A stretch of 64,000 bases of DNA from JBDTGE01 sp050742975 (GTDB lineage: Bacteria; Actinomycetota; Actinomycetes; Mycobacteriales; Jatrophihabitantaceae), in the NCBI GenBank assembly GCA_050742975.1, contig JBOGDQ010000255.1:15731-79730 (forward strand), in the 5' to 3' direction. The number at the start of each line of letters is the position of its first letter. The stretch's first letter is position 1. Positions 49,597 through 59,544 of the stretch are shown in pieces. The notes beneath the pieces are model-generated. The model searched no databases, had not been told where the DNA came from, and saw only the letters and a program-made list of their open reading frames with translations. Both the position numbers and the translations under genes were made by a program.

Positions 49597-50904
49597 TCAT
49601 GGTGGCGCAGTACGGCGGCGGCGAACGGTGTCGTAGAGCAGCGCGGCCGCGGCAAGGCCGACTCCCCAGAGCAGGTGCACCCCCGTGAGCAGCAGCAGGG
49701 CGCCGCTGCACAGGAGCGACACGGCTGCGGCGGCCCCTGCCCAACTGTGCCGCGGCAGCAGCCGGATGGCGGCGGCCGTGGCGAGCACGTAGACGAGCGT
49801 GAACGAGCCGGTGATGAGCAGAACCGACGCCCGCACGTCCACGCGATACGCCGCGCTCACCGTGACGGACACCGCCGACAGCGCGACGAGCACGCCCAGC
49901 GAGCGCCGCGGCACCTCGCCGGTGCTGCTGCCACGCGCGAACCAGCCCGGCAGTGAGCCGTCGCGGCCGAGCGCTGCGCCCAGCTTGGCGGCGCCGGCGA
50001 AGTACGCATTGATCGTCCCCAGGGTGAGCAGGACGGCAATGACCGTGGTGACGGCCCGGGCGTGCTCACCGAAACCGGCGGCGAGCAGGTCCGACAGCGG
50101 CGCCTTGCTCGATCCGGCCGCAGGTCCCAGGACGAGGATCGTCATGATCGCGATGCCCAGATAGAGCACGCCGACGACGATGACGGCGAGCGTCGTCGCG
50201 CGGGGCAGGTCACGCCGCGGGTGCCGATAGTCGCCGGTCAACGACGTCACGGCCTCCCAGCCGACGAACCCCCACACCAGCACGGCAGCCGCTGGGCCGA
50301 TCGCCGTCCAGCCGTACGGCGCGAACGGCGTGGCGTTGGACCACCTGGCGCTCGGGATCGCCGCGACGGTCGCGATCAGCAACAACGCACCGAGGACGCA
50401 GGACAGCGCGAGCTGCACTCGTCCGGACACCTTGACGCCGAACGCGTTCAACACCGCCACGACTGCGATCAGCCCGGCAAGCGTGGCAACCTGGGTCGTG
50501 TGCCCGCCGCCGACCGTGTCGGTGACGTAGTTGCCGGCGAAGGACGCCGCGGGGACGCAGCCGAGCGGGATACTGAAGTAGAAGCACCAGCCCACGACCG
50601 TCGCCGCCCGGCGCCCGAATGCCAGCCGGACATAGGTCGACACACCGCCGGAGTCGGGGTGGCGGGTACCGAGCGCTGCGAACGTGGCGGCCAGCGGCAC
50701 CGAGAGCAGTACGAGCAGCAACCAGGCGATGACCGACGACGGCCCGGCGATCGCGGCAGAGATCGCGGGCAGCGAGATGACGCCGGTGCCGAGCACGGCC
50801 GCCGCCGTGAGCGCCGCGCCCTGAGTGACGGTGAGGTGCCCAGAGCTCGGCGCGTCGACGGCCGGCACCTCGCGGATAGCGGTCACCCGGACCACGCTAG
50901 GCAC
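49597..50904 (-). CDS. APC family amino acid permease
   Basis: About 435 residues with twelve hydrophobic helices. The first reads LTAAAVLGTGVISLPAISAA, the substrate-backbone-binding stretch of the amino acid-polyamine-organocation superfamily. VWGFVGWEAVTSLTGDYRHP in helix 6 is typical of the YjeH/YcaM-like group. The start is uncertain: GTG 50904, 50895 or 50886, none with a clear Shine-Dalgarno. Genes for a class III aminotransferase and methylmalonate-semialdehyde dehydrogenase lie upstream on the same strand, suggesting uptake of their amino-acid substrate. Confidence 0.9.
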   Translation of the reverse strand: MPSVVRVTAIREVPAVDAPSSGHLTVTQGAALTAAAVLGTGVISLPAISAAIAGPSSVIAWLLLVLLSVPLAATFAALGTRHPDSGGVSTYVRLAFGRRAATVVGWCFYFSIPLGCVPAASFAGNYVTDTVGGGHTTQVATLAGLIAVVAVLNAFGVKVSGRVQLALSCVLGALLLIATVAAIPSARWSNATPFAPYGWTAIGPAAAVLVWGFVGWEAVTSLTGDYRHPRRDLPRATTLAVIVVGVLYLGIAIMTILVLGPAAGSSKAPLSDLLAAGFGEHARAVTTVIAVLLTLGTINAYFAGAAKLGAALGRDGSLPGWFARGSSTGEVPRRSLGVLVALSAVSVTVSAAYRVDVRASVLLITGSFTLVYVLATAAAIRLLPRHSWAGAAAAVSLLCSGALLLLTGVHLLWGVGLAAAALLYDTVRRRRTAPP

Positions 50905-50956
50905 AGGGTCCGACAGCGGTTACGGCGGTGCAGCCGCCGCGCGCAGTGCTTCCTGC

Positions 50957-52321
50957 TCAGCCGGTGTAGTACCGGTCGGCGACCTCGAGCGCCTGGTCCA
51001 GGATCGCGACGCCGTCGCGGATCTCGTCGGCGCTGGTGGTGCAGGGTGGTACGACGTGTACCCGGTTGCCGGCGGTCATCGGCCACAGTCCACGCTGTTT
51101 GCAGGCTGCGGCTACCTCGTTGATCGGCGCGGCGGCCGGGCCGGTGGCGTTGAACGGGACGAGCGGTTCGCGGGTGTCGCGGTCACGTACCAGTTCGATC
51201 GCCCAGAACACGCCGAGGCCGCGGACCTCGCCGACGCACGGGTGGTTGGCGGCGAGTTTGGCCAGTTCGGGGCCGATGACGTCGGTGCCGAGATCGCGGG
51301 CGTGCTCGATGATGCCCTCGTCTTTGAAGATGTTGATCGAGGCGACGGCGCTGGCGCAGGCGAGCGGGTGGCCGGAGTAGGTCAGGCCGCCGGGGTAGGG
51401 CCGCTGCTGGAAGGATTCGTTGATCGCGTCGTTGATGAGCACGCCGCCGAGGGGGACGTAGCCGGAGTTGACGCCCTTGGCGAAGGTGATCAGGTCCGGT
51501 GTCACGTCCCAGTGCTGGACGGCGAACCATTCGCCGCTGCGCCCGAAGCCGGCCATCACCTCGTCGGCGATCATGAGGATGCCGTACTCGTCGCACAGCG
51601 CCCGAACCCCGGGCAGGTAGCCCGGTGGCGGTACGAGCACGCCGTTGGTGCCGACCACGGTTTCCAGGATCAGCGCGGCGATGGTGTGCGGGCCCTCGAA
51701 CGTGATCAGGTCGCGCAGGTGGGTCAGCGCGCGCTCGCTCTCCTGCTCGGGGCTGGCCGAGTAGAAGGGCGAGCGGTACGGGTACGGGCCGAAGTAGCGG
51801 ATGACGCCGGGCAGGCCGGGCTCGCTCGCCCAGCGTCGCGGCTCGCCGGTCATCGCGATCGCGGCGGCGGTCGCGCCGTGATAGGAGCGGTGCGCGGCGA
51901 GCACCTTGAACCGGCCGGTGTGGATCCGCGCCATCCGCAGCGCGTTCTCGGTCGCCTCCGCGCCGCCGTTGGTGAAGAACACCCGGTTCAGGTCGCCCGG
52001 CGCCAGTTCGCTGATCAGGCGTGCGGCCTCGCTGCGCGCGTCGTTCGCGAACGCGGGCTGGATCGTGCACAGCCGGGCGGCCTGCTCCTGGATCGCGGCG
52101 ACCAGCTTCGGGTGCTGGTAGCCGATGTTGACGTTGACGAGCTGGCTGGAGAAGTCCAGGTACCGCTTGCCGTCGTAGTCGGTGAAGTACGAGCCCAGGG
52201 CCGACGCGATCGGCAGCGGGTCGATCAGCGCCTGCGCGGACCAGGAGTGGAACACGTGCGCCCGATCGTCGGCCTTGACCGTCGCCGCGTCGGTGGCGAT
52301 GCCGCTGAACAGTTCGCTCAC
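50957..52321 (-). CDS. class III omega-aminotransferase (beta-alanine/GABA type)
   Basis: A 454-residue PLP enzyme. Visible are HVFHSWSAQALIDPLPIASA at the N-terminus, FTNGGAEATENALRMARIHT, SYHGATAAAIAMTGEPRRW, the Asp motif LMIADEVMAGFGRSGEW and the PLP lysine in ITFAKGVNSGYVPLGGV. The HSW and GEPRRW patterns are typical of omega-amino-acid:pyruvate and taurine-type transaminases. Nine bases separate it from the MMSDH gene. The two would turn beta-alanine or beta-aminoisobutyrate into acetyl- or propionyl-CoA. Confidence 0.92.
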   Translation of the reverse strand: MSELFSGIATDAATVKADDRAHVFHSWSAQALIDPLPIASALGSYFTDYDGKRYLDFSSQLVNVNIGYQHPKLVAAIQEQAARLCTIQPAFANDARSEAARLISELAPGDLNRVFFTNGGAEATENALRMARIHTGRFKVLAAHRSYHGATAAAIAMTGEPRRWASEPGLPGVIRYFGPYPYRSPFYSASPEQESERALTHLRDLITFEGPHTIAALILETVVGTNGVLVPPPGYLPGVRALCDEYGILMIADEVMAGFGRSGEWFAVQHWDVTPDLITFAKGVNSGYVPLGGVLINDAINESFQQRPYPGGLTYSGHPLACASAVASINIFKDEGIIEHARDLGTDVIGPELAKLAANHPCVGEVRGLGVFWAIELVRDRDTREPLVPFNATGPAAAPINEVAAACKQRGLWPMTAGNRVHVVPPCTTSADEIRDGVAILDQALEVADRYYTG

Positions 52322-52330
52322 GTGTGCCTT

Positions 52331-53821
<1,491 letters not shown>

Positions 53822-53850
53822 GCTGCCCACGCTACGTCACAGGCATGGGC

Positions 53851-53881
53851 GTTACAAAATCACGAATGCTATGTTACAAAA
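53851..53881. promoter_or_regulatory. direct repeat GTTACAAAA, MocR-type operator, overlapping a -10 box
   Basis: GTTACAAAA occurs at 53851-53859 and again at 53873-53881, 22 bases apart (two helical turns). MocR/PdxR-type proteins bind directly repeated sites between their own and the divergent target gene. TATGTT (53870-53875) ends seven bases before ATG 53883 and is a likely -10 for a leaderless transcript, so binding would repress the regulator itself. Confidence 0.6.
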
Positions 53882-53882
53882 C

Positions 53883-55250
53883 ATGGCCGGGTTGCTGAAT
53901 GTACTCAGCGCGATCGAGGAGCGGATGGCCGAGCCGACCGCCAAGGGGCTGGCCACGGCGGTCGGCCGCACCGTGCGCGACGGGCTGCTGGCGCCCGGGG
54001 ACAAGCTGCCGCCCATCCGGACCGTCGCCGCCCAGCTCGGCCTGTCGCCGACCACGGTCAGCGCGGCGTGGAGCCTGCTTGCGCGGTCGGGGACGGTGCA
54101 GACCGATGGCCGGCGGGGCACCGTCGTCACCGCGCACCGGGCCGGGCCGGCGCGGTATCGCCGGGTGCTCGATCCCAGTGATGCGGGTGGGGGAACGGCG
54201 TTCACGCTCGATCTTTCGACCGGAACCCCCGATCCCGGCCTGCTGCCCGACCTCACCGCGGCGCTGCGCCGGATCGAGCCGCCCGCCGAGCCCGCCACCT
54301 ACCTGGACGACCCGGTGCTGCCAGCGCTCGCCGAGATCCTGCGCGCGGACTGGCCCTTCGCGGCCGAGCGCCTGACCGTCGTCGACGGGGCGATGGACGC
54401 GCTGCAGCTGATCGCGGCCACCCACCTGCGCTTCGGTGACAGGGTGGCCGTCGAGCAGCCGTGCTTCCCGCCGCTGCTCGACCTGCTCGAGTCTGCCGGC
54501 GCCGTCGCCGTCCCGTTCGGGCTCGATGACGACGGGCCGCTGCCCGCCGAACTCGGTGCGGCGGTCGCGAGCGGCGTGCGGGCCGTGTTCGTGCAGCCGC
54601 GCGGGCAGAATCCGACCGGCGCGTCGATGACGGCGGCGCGGGTCGACGAGCTGGCGGCGGTGCTGCGTGACACCGACGTGTTGATCGTCGAGGACGACTC
54701 GGCCGGCGCCGTCGCCTCGACACCGGCGCTGAGTCTCGGTGCCATGCTGCCTGGGCAGACGCTGCACGTGCGCAGCTACTCCAAGTCGCATGGCCCGGAC
54801 CTGCGGCTGGCTGCGCTCGGCGGCACCGGCGAGCTCGTGGATCCCTTGGTGGACAGGCGATTCCTCGGCCAGGGCTGGACCAGCCGGCTGCTGCAGAGCG
54901 TGCTCGTCGACCTGCTGACCCACGCCGCATCCGTGCGCTCGGTCGAGCGCGCGCAGCGGGCCTACGCCAGGCGCCGCGCGAGCGTTGTCGACGCGCTCGC
55001 CCGCGCAGGTGTGCAGGTGGCCGGCAAGGACGGGCTGAATATCTGGCTTCCCGTCCAGGACGAGTCGGCAGCACTGCTTCGCCTTGCCACGCAGGGGATC
55101 GGAGCGTCCGCGGGTGGCCCGTTCTGGGTAGGACCGGCCGGGGCTCCGCACCTGCGGGTGACCGTCGGACTGATCGGCTCGGCCCACCGGGTCGTCGCGG
55201 CGGCGCTGGCCCGGGCCGCGCTCAGCGGCCCCCGCCCCGCGCCCCGGTGA
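53883..55250 (+). CDS. MocR-type GntR regulator with aminotransferase-like domain
   Basis: About 455 residues. A GntR winged helix (about 15-75; LATAVGRTVRDGLLAPGDKL, TVAAQLGLSPTTVSAAWSLL) is fused to a fold-type I aminotransferase-like domain. RSYSKSHGPDLRLAALG near residue 300 carries the PLP lysine, and VFVQPRGQNPTGASM and VLIVEDDSAG are the usual cofactor-pocket segments. MocR proteins use PLP or an amino-acid adduct as effector. Start 53883 fits a leaderless mRNA; ATG 53871 is the alternative. It is the probable regulator of the divergent aminotransferase/MMSDH genes. Confidence 0.92.
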   Translation: MAGLLNVLSAIEERMAEPTAKGLATAVGRTVRDGLLAPGDKLPPIRTVAAQLGLSPTTVSAAWSLLARSGTVQTDGRRGTVVTAHRAGPARYRRVLDPSDAGGGTAFTLDLSTGTPDPGLLPDLTAALRRIEPPAEPATYLDDPVLPALAEILRADWPFAAERLTVVDGAMDALQLIAATHLRFGDRVAVEQPCFPPLLDLLESAGAVAVPFGLDDDGPLPAELGAAVASGVRAVFVQPRGQNPTGASMTAARVDELAAVLRDTDVLIVEDDSAGAVASTPALSLGAMLPGQTLHVRSYSKSHGPDLRLAALGGTGELVDPLVDRRFLGQGWTSRLLQSVLVDLLTHAASVRSVERAQRAYARRRASVVDALARAGVQVAGKDGLNIWLPVQDESAALLRLATQGIGASAGGPFWVGPAGAPHLRVTVGLIGSAHRVVAAALARAALSGPRPAPR

Positions 55251-55536
55251 GCAGCGCACCCGTCGCATGCAGTACCTCGAGGTGCTCGACGGTCGGTTCG
55301 GTGCCGGGCCGCTGACCACCGAACGCGGCGTCGACGGCAGGGTGGATCCGCTCGTCGAAGGCCTGCCTGCAGGCCTGCTCCGACTCCCAGACATCGATGT
55401 ACCGCAGGCCACCGTCGAGCCGCCGCACGCACAGGTGCAGCAGGCTACCGGCGAGCGGTTCAGGGCCGAGTTCGTCGATGACCCGTTCGTATGTGTCGAG
55501 GTCGATCGGAACGTCCTGCGTGTACGCGTAGACCAT
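55222..55536 (-). CDS. small ABM-like hypothetical protein
   Basis: 104 residues from ATG 55536, with GGAG eight bases upstream. MVYAYTQDVPIDLDTYERVI, LLHLCVRRLDGGLRYIDVWE and EQACRQAFDERIHP resemble the dimeric alpha-beta barrel of antibiotic-biosynthesis-monooxygenase-like proteins, but I cannot name a family member. It is divergent from a TetR gene and shares a long palindrome with it, so it is the likely target of that repressor. Its last 29 bases overlap the convergent end of the MocR gene. Confidence 0.7.
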   Translation of the reverse strand: MVYAYTQDVPIDLDTYERVIDELGPEPLAGSLLHLCVRRLDGGLRYIDVWESEQACRQAFDERIHPAVDAAFGGQRPGTEPTVEHLEVLHATGALLTGARGGGR

Positions 55537-55552
55537 GACCGGAGCTCCTGTT

Positions 55553-55587
55553 CAGTATTCATCCGAAAGATATTCGGATGAATACTG
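55553..55587. promoter_or_regulatory. 35-bp perfect palindromic operator with overlapping divergent promoters
   Basis: CAGTATTCATCCGAA (55553-55567), a 5-base centre AGATA, then TTCGGATGAATACTG (55573-55587): two perfect 15-base arms. Each strand reads TTCATC, 17 bases, AATACT inside the palindrome, so both divergent promoters may lie within the operator. It sits between the TetR gene and the ABM-like gene. An ATG at 55578 falls inside it, which argues for the later TetR start at 55602. Confidence 0.82.
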
Positions 55588-55601
55588 GTACGGTAGGCGC
55601 G

Positions 55602-56249
55602 ATGCCGGCTGACGTCAACAAGACCCGTCGTTACCGAGCCGCGGCTCGCGCGGAGCACGCCGCGGCCACACGCCGCTCGGTGCTCGCCGCCGCGCGCGAA
55701 CTGTTCGTGGCCGATGGCTACCGCGCGACGAGGGTGGGCCAGATCGCCGAACGCGCCGGCGTGGCGGTCGACACGATCTACGCGAGCGTGGGGCGCAAAC
55801 CGGCGCTGCTGCGCGAGCTCGTCGAGACCGCGATCTCGGGCCAGGACGAGGCCGTGCCCGCGCTGCAGCGTGACTACGTGCAGCGCATCGCCGCGGCGGC
55901 GGGTGCTCGGGCAAAGATCGCCCTGTACGCGCAGTCGATCGTCGAGATCCAGCAGCGGCTGGCCCCGGTGTTTCTCGCGCTCCGCGACGCGGCACTGACC
56001 GAGCCGGAGTGTGCCGAGCTGTGGAACTCGATCAGCGAACGTCGCGCGGCCAATATGCGGTTGTTCGCCGCGGACCTGCGCCGGACCGGTGAGCTGCGCG
56101 AGGACCTGAGCGATGACGAGGTCGCGGACGTCGTGTGGAGCATGAACGCCAGCGAGTACTGGGTGTTGCTCGTGGTGCACCGGGGTTGGGCGCCGGCGCG
56201 ATTCGGCGGCTGGCTGTCCGATGCCTGGACGCGCCTGCTGCTGCGATAG
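55602..56249 (+). CDS. TetR/AcrR family transcriptional regulator
   Basis: 215 residues from ATG 55602 (ATG 55578 would lie within the operator). Helix-turn-helix at about 22-70: RRSVLAAARELFVADGYRAT, then IAERAGVAVDTIYASVGRKP. The C-terminal domain, with YVQRIAAAAGARAKIALYAQ and EYWVLLVVHRGW, resembles the TetR_C_11-like group. The perfect 35-bp palindrome upstream should be its binding site, giving autoregulation and control of the divergent small protein gene. Confidence 0.93.
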   Translation: MPADVNKTRRYRAAARAEHAAATRRSVLAAARELFVADGYRATRVGQIAERAGVAVDTIYASVGRKPALLRELVETAISGQDEAVPALQRDYVQRIAAAAGARAKIALYAQSIVEIQQRLAPVFLALRDAALTEPECAELWNSISERRAANMRLFAADLRRTGELREDLSDDEVADVVWSMNASEYWVLLVVHRGWAPARFGGWLSDAWTRLLLR

Positions 56250-56271
56250 ACGCGGGCGCCGCGGGCCGAAC

Positions 56272-56361
56272 CTATCGGGCCAGTGCTGCCTCGGCCTCGG
56301 CCCGCGCGGTGCTGCGTCCGGATCGGACGTCCTCGGCGAGCTCACCCGCGGTGCGCCTCAT
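56272..56361 (-). pseudogene. amidase N-terminus-like mini-ORF, possible remnant
   Basis: A 29-codon open frame (starts MRRTAGELAEDVRSGRSTAR, ends EAALAR) resembles the first helix of amidase-signature enzymes, but no amidase core follows in any frame. It may be a gene scrap or chance. The rest of the 226-base gap between the TetR and MerR-TOBE genes shows nothing else except the promoter noted next. Confidence 0.2.
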
Positions 56362-56463
56362 ACCCGGACCGTACCGACCGGCGGCACCATCCGGACGAAG
56401 AAGGGCGACCGCGAATGCGGAGGAAAACACGCTCGTGCGTCCGTAACTGCGGAACGGTCGCGC

Positions 56464-56475
56464 TAGGGTGTAGCC
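56464..56475 (+). promoter_or_regulatory. -10 element for a leaderless molybdate-operon transcript
   Basis: TAGGGT (56464-56469) ends six bases before GTG 56476 and there is no Shine-Dalgarno, so the mRNA is probably leaderless. A short dyad TCCG-TAACTG-CGGA (56440-56453) lies just upstream in the -35 region and might be a molybdate-regulator site. Confidence 0.42.
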
Positions 56476-56880
56476 GTGCCCAGCTACCGCCTTCGGGAAG
56501 CCGCCGAACTGCTCGGCGTCAGCGACGACACGCTGCGTCGCTGGGCCGATGCGGGGCGGCTGAAGACCACGACCGACGGCGTCGGCAAGCGGATCGTCGC
56601 GGGGGCGGTGCTGGCCCGGTTCGCCGAGGCGAACGCAACCACGCTGCCCGAGACCCAGTCGCTGGTTCGGGAATCGGCCCGCAACCGGTTCGTCGGGCTG
56701 GTGACGCGCGTCGTCCGCGACAAGGTCATGGCCCAGGTAGTCATGCAGTGCGGGCCCTACCGGGTCGTGTCGCTGATGAGCCGCGAAGCCGCCGACGACC
56801 TGCAACTCGAACCGGGCGTCACGGCGGTCGCATCGGTCAAGTCAACCAACGTCGTAATCGAGGTAACCGGGCCGTCATGA
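56476..56880 (+). CDS. MerR-type HTH plus TOBE (molybdopterin-binding) regulator
   Basis: 134 residues from GTG 56476. An excisionase/MerR-like helix-turn-helix (YRLREAAELLGVSDDTLRRW, ADAGRLKT) is joined to a single Mop/TOBE domain (about 66-131; SARNRFVGLVTRVVRDKVMA, LEPGVTAVASVKSTNVVIEV). It probably plays the role of ModE, sensing molybdate and controlling the transporter genes that follow after 13 bases, but with a different DNA-binding domain from E. coli ModE. Confidence 0.9.
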   Translation: MPSYRLREAAELLGVSDDTLRRWADAGRLKTTTDGVGKRIVAGAVLARFAEANATTLPETQSLVRESARNRFVGLVTRVVRDKVMAQVVMQCGPYRVVSLMSREAADDLQLEPGVTAVASVKSTNVVIEVTGPS

Positions 56881-56893
56881 AGAGGGTGTCATC

Positions 56894-57661
56894 GTGAAGA
56901 AGCTCGCCGTCCTGCTGGCTGTAACGCTGTCGCTGAGCCTGGCTGCCTGCTCGTCCTCGAAGGACAACGGCAAGAAGGACGGTCAGCTTTCCGGGTCGAT
57001 CACCGTCTTCGCCGCGGCGTCCCTGACCGACACGTTCAACACCCTCGGTAGCGACTTCGAGACGGCCCATTCCGGAACGAAGATCGCCTTCAACTACGGC
57101 GGCAGTTCGGCGCTCGCGACGCAGATCGACCAGGGCGCGGACGGCGACGTGTTCGCGTCCGCCGCGCCGACGAACATGGACGACGTGACGAAGGCGGGCA
57201 GCGCGAGCCACCCGGTCACGTTCGTCAAGAACACCATGGAGATCGCGGCCGCGCCGGGCAATCCCAAGCACATCGCGGCCGTCGCCGACCTGGCCGGGCC
57301 CGGCGTGAAGGTCGCGCTGTGCGAGGCCACCGTCCCGTGCGGCGCCGTCGCCGCCGAGGTGTTCAAGAACGCCGGCGTGAGCGTGACGGCAGCCGCGAAC
57401 GAGCCGGACGTTAAGTCCACGCTCGCCATCGTCGAGTCGGGCGAGGTGGACGCCGGGATGGTCTACGTGACGGACGTGAAGGCCGCCGGCAGCAAGGTCG
57501 TGGGCGTGCCGATCCCCGCAAACCAGAACGCCAGCACCGACTACCCGATCGCGGCACTGAAGAACTCGAAGAACCCCGCGCTGGCCAAGGCGTTCGTCGA
57601 CTACGTGCTGTCGACGGCCGGGCAGCAGGTGCTGAGCGCCGCGGGCTTCCAGTCACCGTGA
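56894..57661 (+). CDS. modA: molybdate ABC transporter substrate-binding lipoprotein
   Basis: 255 residues from GTG 56894. Lipoprotein signal MKKLAVLLAVTLSLSLAAC with the lipidated cysteine at 19. The mature protein shows the ModA pattern: ITVFAAASLTDTFNTLG, FNYGGSSALATQIDQGADGD, VFASAAPTNMDDV and the C-terminal VDYVLSTAGQQVLSAAGF. It captures molybdate (or tungstate) outside the membrane. It is the second gene of the operon and is followed by the permease gene after ten bases. Confidence 0.95.
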   Translation: MKKLAVLLAVTLSLSLAACSSSKDNGKKDGQLSGSITVFAAASLTDTFNTLGSDFETAHSGTKIAFNYGGSSALATQIDQGADGDVFASAAPTNMDDVTKAGSASHPVTFVKNTMEIAAAPGNPKHIAAVADLAGPGVKVALCEATVPCGAVAAEVFKNAGVSVTAAANEPDVKSTLAIVESGEVDAGMVYVTDVKAAGSKVVGVPIPANQNASTDYPIAALKNSKNPALAKAFVDYVLSTAGQQVLSAAGFQSP

Positions 57662-57671
57662 TGCGTAGCCG

Positions 57672-58484
57672 ATGAGACGACGGCGTTCCGCGGACGGGCT
57701 CGGCACCCCGGCCGTGCTGGTCCCGCCCGCGGTGATCGGCGTGCTGTTCCTGTTCGTCCCGACCCTGTCGATCCTGATCCGCGCGCCGTGGAGCAGCCTC
57801 GGCACGATCTACCGGCACAACGACGTGGCGGCCGCGCTGCGCCTGTCGATCCTCACGTCGCTGCAGTCGCTGGTCCTCTCGCTCGTCTTCGGTGTCCCGC
57901 TGGCGTGGGTGCTCGCGCGGATGCGATTCCCCGGACTAGGGGTGCTTCGTGCCATCGTCACCATCCCGCTGGTCCTGCCGCCGGTCGTGGGCGGGGTCGC
58001 GCTGTTCCTCGCACTCGGCCGGTTCGGCGTCGTCGGTCGCTACCTGTACTCGTGGTTCGGGCTCACCCTGCCCTTCACCCAGCACGGAGTCGTGCTGGCC
58101 GAGACGTTCGTCGCGATGCCGTTCCTCGTCGTCACCGTGGAGGGCGCGTTCCGGACGGCCGACCGCGCGCTGGAGGAGGCGGCGGCAACGCTCGGCGCGA
58201 ACCGGACGCGGACCTTCTCCCGGGTGACCCTGCCGCTGATCGTCCCGTCGCTCGTCGCGGGATCGGTGCTCTGCTGGGCGCGCGCGCTCGGCGAGTTCGG
58301 GGCGACCGTGCTGTTCGGTGGCGCGGTGACCGGCCGGACGCAGACGATGCCCACGCTCGTGCTGTACGCCTTCCAGCACGAGCCCGAGGACGCGGTCGCG
58401 CTCAGCCTGCCGCTCATGCTGGTCGCGCTAATCGTTCTCGGCGCCCTGCGCGACAAGTGGTTGCGGCCGGCGGCGTCGGCATGA
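57672..58484 (+). CDS. modB: molybdate ABC transporter permease
   Basis: A 270-residue permease with five to six helices. PLAWVLARMRFPGLGVLRAI and the EAA loop ALEEAAATLGANRTRTFSRV are typical of ModB, as is GEFGATVLFGGAVTGRTQTM. It overlaps the modC gene by four bases (ATGA), so the stoichiometric partner is co-translated. Confidence 0.95.
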   Translation: MRRRRSADGLGTPAVLVPPAVIGVLFLFVPTLSILIRAPWSSLGTIYRHNDVAAALRLSILTSLQSLVLSLVFGVPLAWVLARMRFPGLGVLRAIVTIPLVLPPVVGGVALFLALGRFGVVGRYLYSWFGLTLPFTQHGVVLAETFVAMPFLVVTVEGAFRTADRALEEAAATLGANRTRTFSRVTLPLIVPSLVAGSVLCWARALGEFGATVLFGGAVTGRTQTMPTLVLYAFQHEPEDAVALSLPLMLVALIVLGALRDKWLRPAASA

Positions 58485-59539
58485 GCCTTGCCTTCGCCGC
58501 GACGGTTGAGCAGGGCACGTTCCGCCTGGACGCCGAGCTCGAGGTCGGCCCGGGCGAGGTGGTCGCGTTGCTCGGGCCCAACGGCGCGGGCAAGACGACG
58601 CTGCTGCGCGCCGTCGCCGGGCTGCGCTCGGTCGACTCCGGGCAGATCTCACTCGACGGGGAGATCCTCGACAGTGCGGAGGTGTTCGTGCCGGCCGAGC
58701 GCCGGCGGATCGGTGTGGTGTTCCAGGACCACCGGCTGTTCCCGCACCTGCGGGTCGTCGACAACGTCGCGTTCGGCCCGCGCTCGCGCGGGGTTCCGCG
58801 GGCGCGCGCGCGGGCCACCGCGAACGACTGGCTGGGCCGGCTCGGGCTCGGCGAGCTCGCACGCCGGCATCCGCGCGAGCTGAGCGGTGGCCAGGCCCAG
58901 CGGGTCGCGCTGGCCCGTGCGCTCGCCACCGAGCCCAGGGCCCTGCTGCTCGACGAACCCCTTGCCGCGCTGGACGTCCAGACCCGGGCCGAGGTGCAGG
59001 GCGAGTTGCGTGAGCACCTCGGCGCGTTCGGCGGTCCGACGCTGCTCGTCACGCACGATCCGATCGAGGCCCTGCTGCTCGCGACGCGGATCGTGGTGCT
59101 GGAGCAGGGGCGCGTCGTACAGCAGGGCACGCCTGCGGAGATCACCTCGCGGCCGGTGACGCCGTACGTCGCGCGCCTCGTCGGCGTGAACCTCTACGCC
59201 GGAATCGCGTCGGACGGTGTCGTCACGCTGGACGGCGGGGGAGAGCTCGTCGTCCCCGATGCCGACGACGGGCAGGTGCTGGTCGCGCTGCGGCCGTCCA
59301 TGCTCACCGTGCACACCCGCGAGCCGCATGACAGCAGCGCGCGCAACGTGTGGCCGGTGAAGATCGAGTCGCTGGCCCCGCTCGCCGACCGGATCCGGGT
59401 GACTGCCCGTGGCCGGCAGTCCGTGCTCGTCGACGTCACCGCTGCCGCGGTGGCCGAGCTCGGGCTGGCGCCGGGGACGCCGATCTGGCTGGCCGCCAAG
59501 GCCACGGACCTCACCGTCTACCCCGCGCCCATAAGCTGA
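58481..59539 (+). CDS. modC: molybdate ABC transporter ATP-binding protein
   Basis: 352 residues from ATG 58481. Walker A GPNGAGKTTL, signature LSGGQAQRVALARAL, Walker B LLLDEPLAALD and switch His in LVTHDPIEALL are all present. The C-terminal 100 residues carry one TOBE domain (VWPVKIESLAPLADRIRVTA), which in ModC binds oxyanion and gives feedback inhibition. Completes modABC with the two preceding genes. Confidence 0.95.
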   Translation: MSLAFAATVEQGTFRLDAELEVGPGEVVALLGPNGAGKTTLLRAVAGLRSVDSGQISLDGEILDSAEVFVPAERRRIGVVFQDHRLFPHLRVVDNVAFGPRSRGVPRARARATANDWLGRLGLGELARRHPRELSGGQAQRVALARALATEPRALLLDEPLAALDVQTRAEVQGELREHLGAFGGPTLLVTHDPIEALLLATRIVVLEQGRVVQQGTPAEITSRPVTPYVARLVGVNLYAGIASDGVVTLDGGGELVVPDADDGQVLVALRPSMLTVHTREPHDSSARNVWPVKIESLAPLADRIRVTARGRQSVLVDVTAAAVAELGLAPGTPIWLAAKATDLTVYPAPIS

Positions 59540-59544
59540 ACGAT

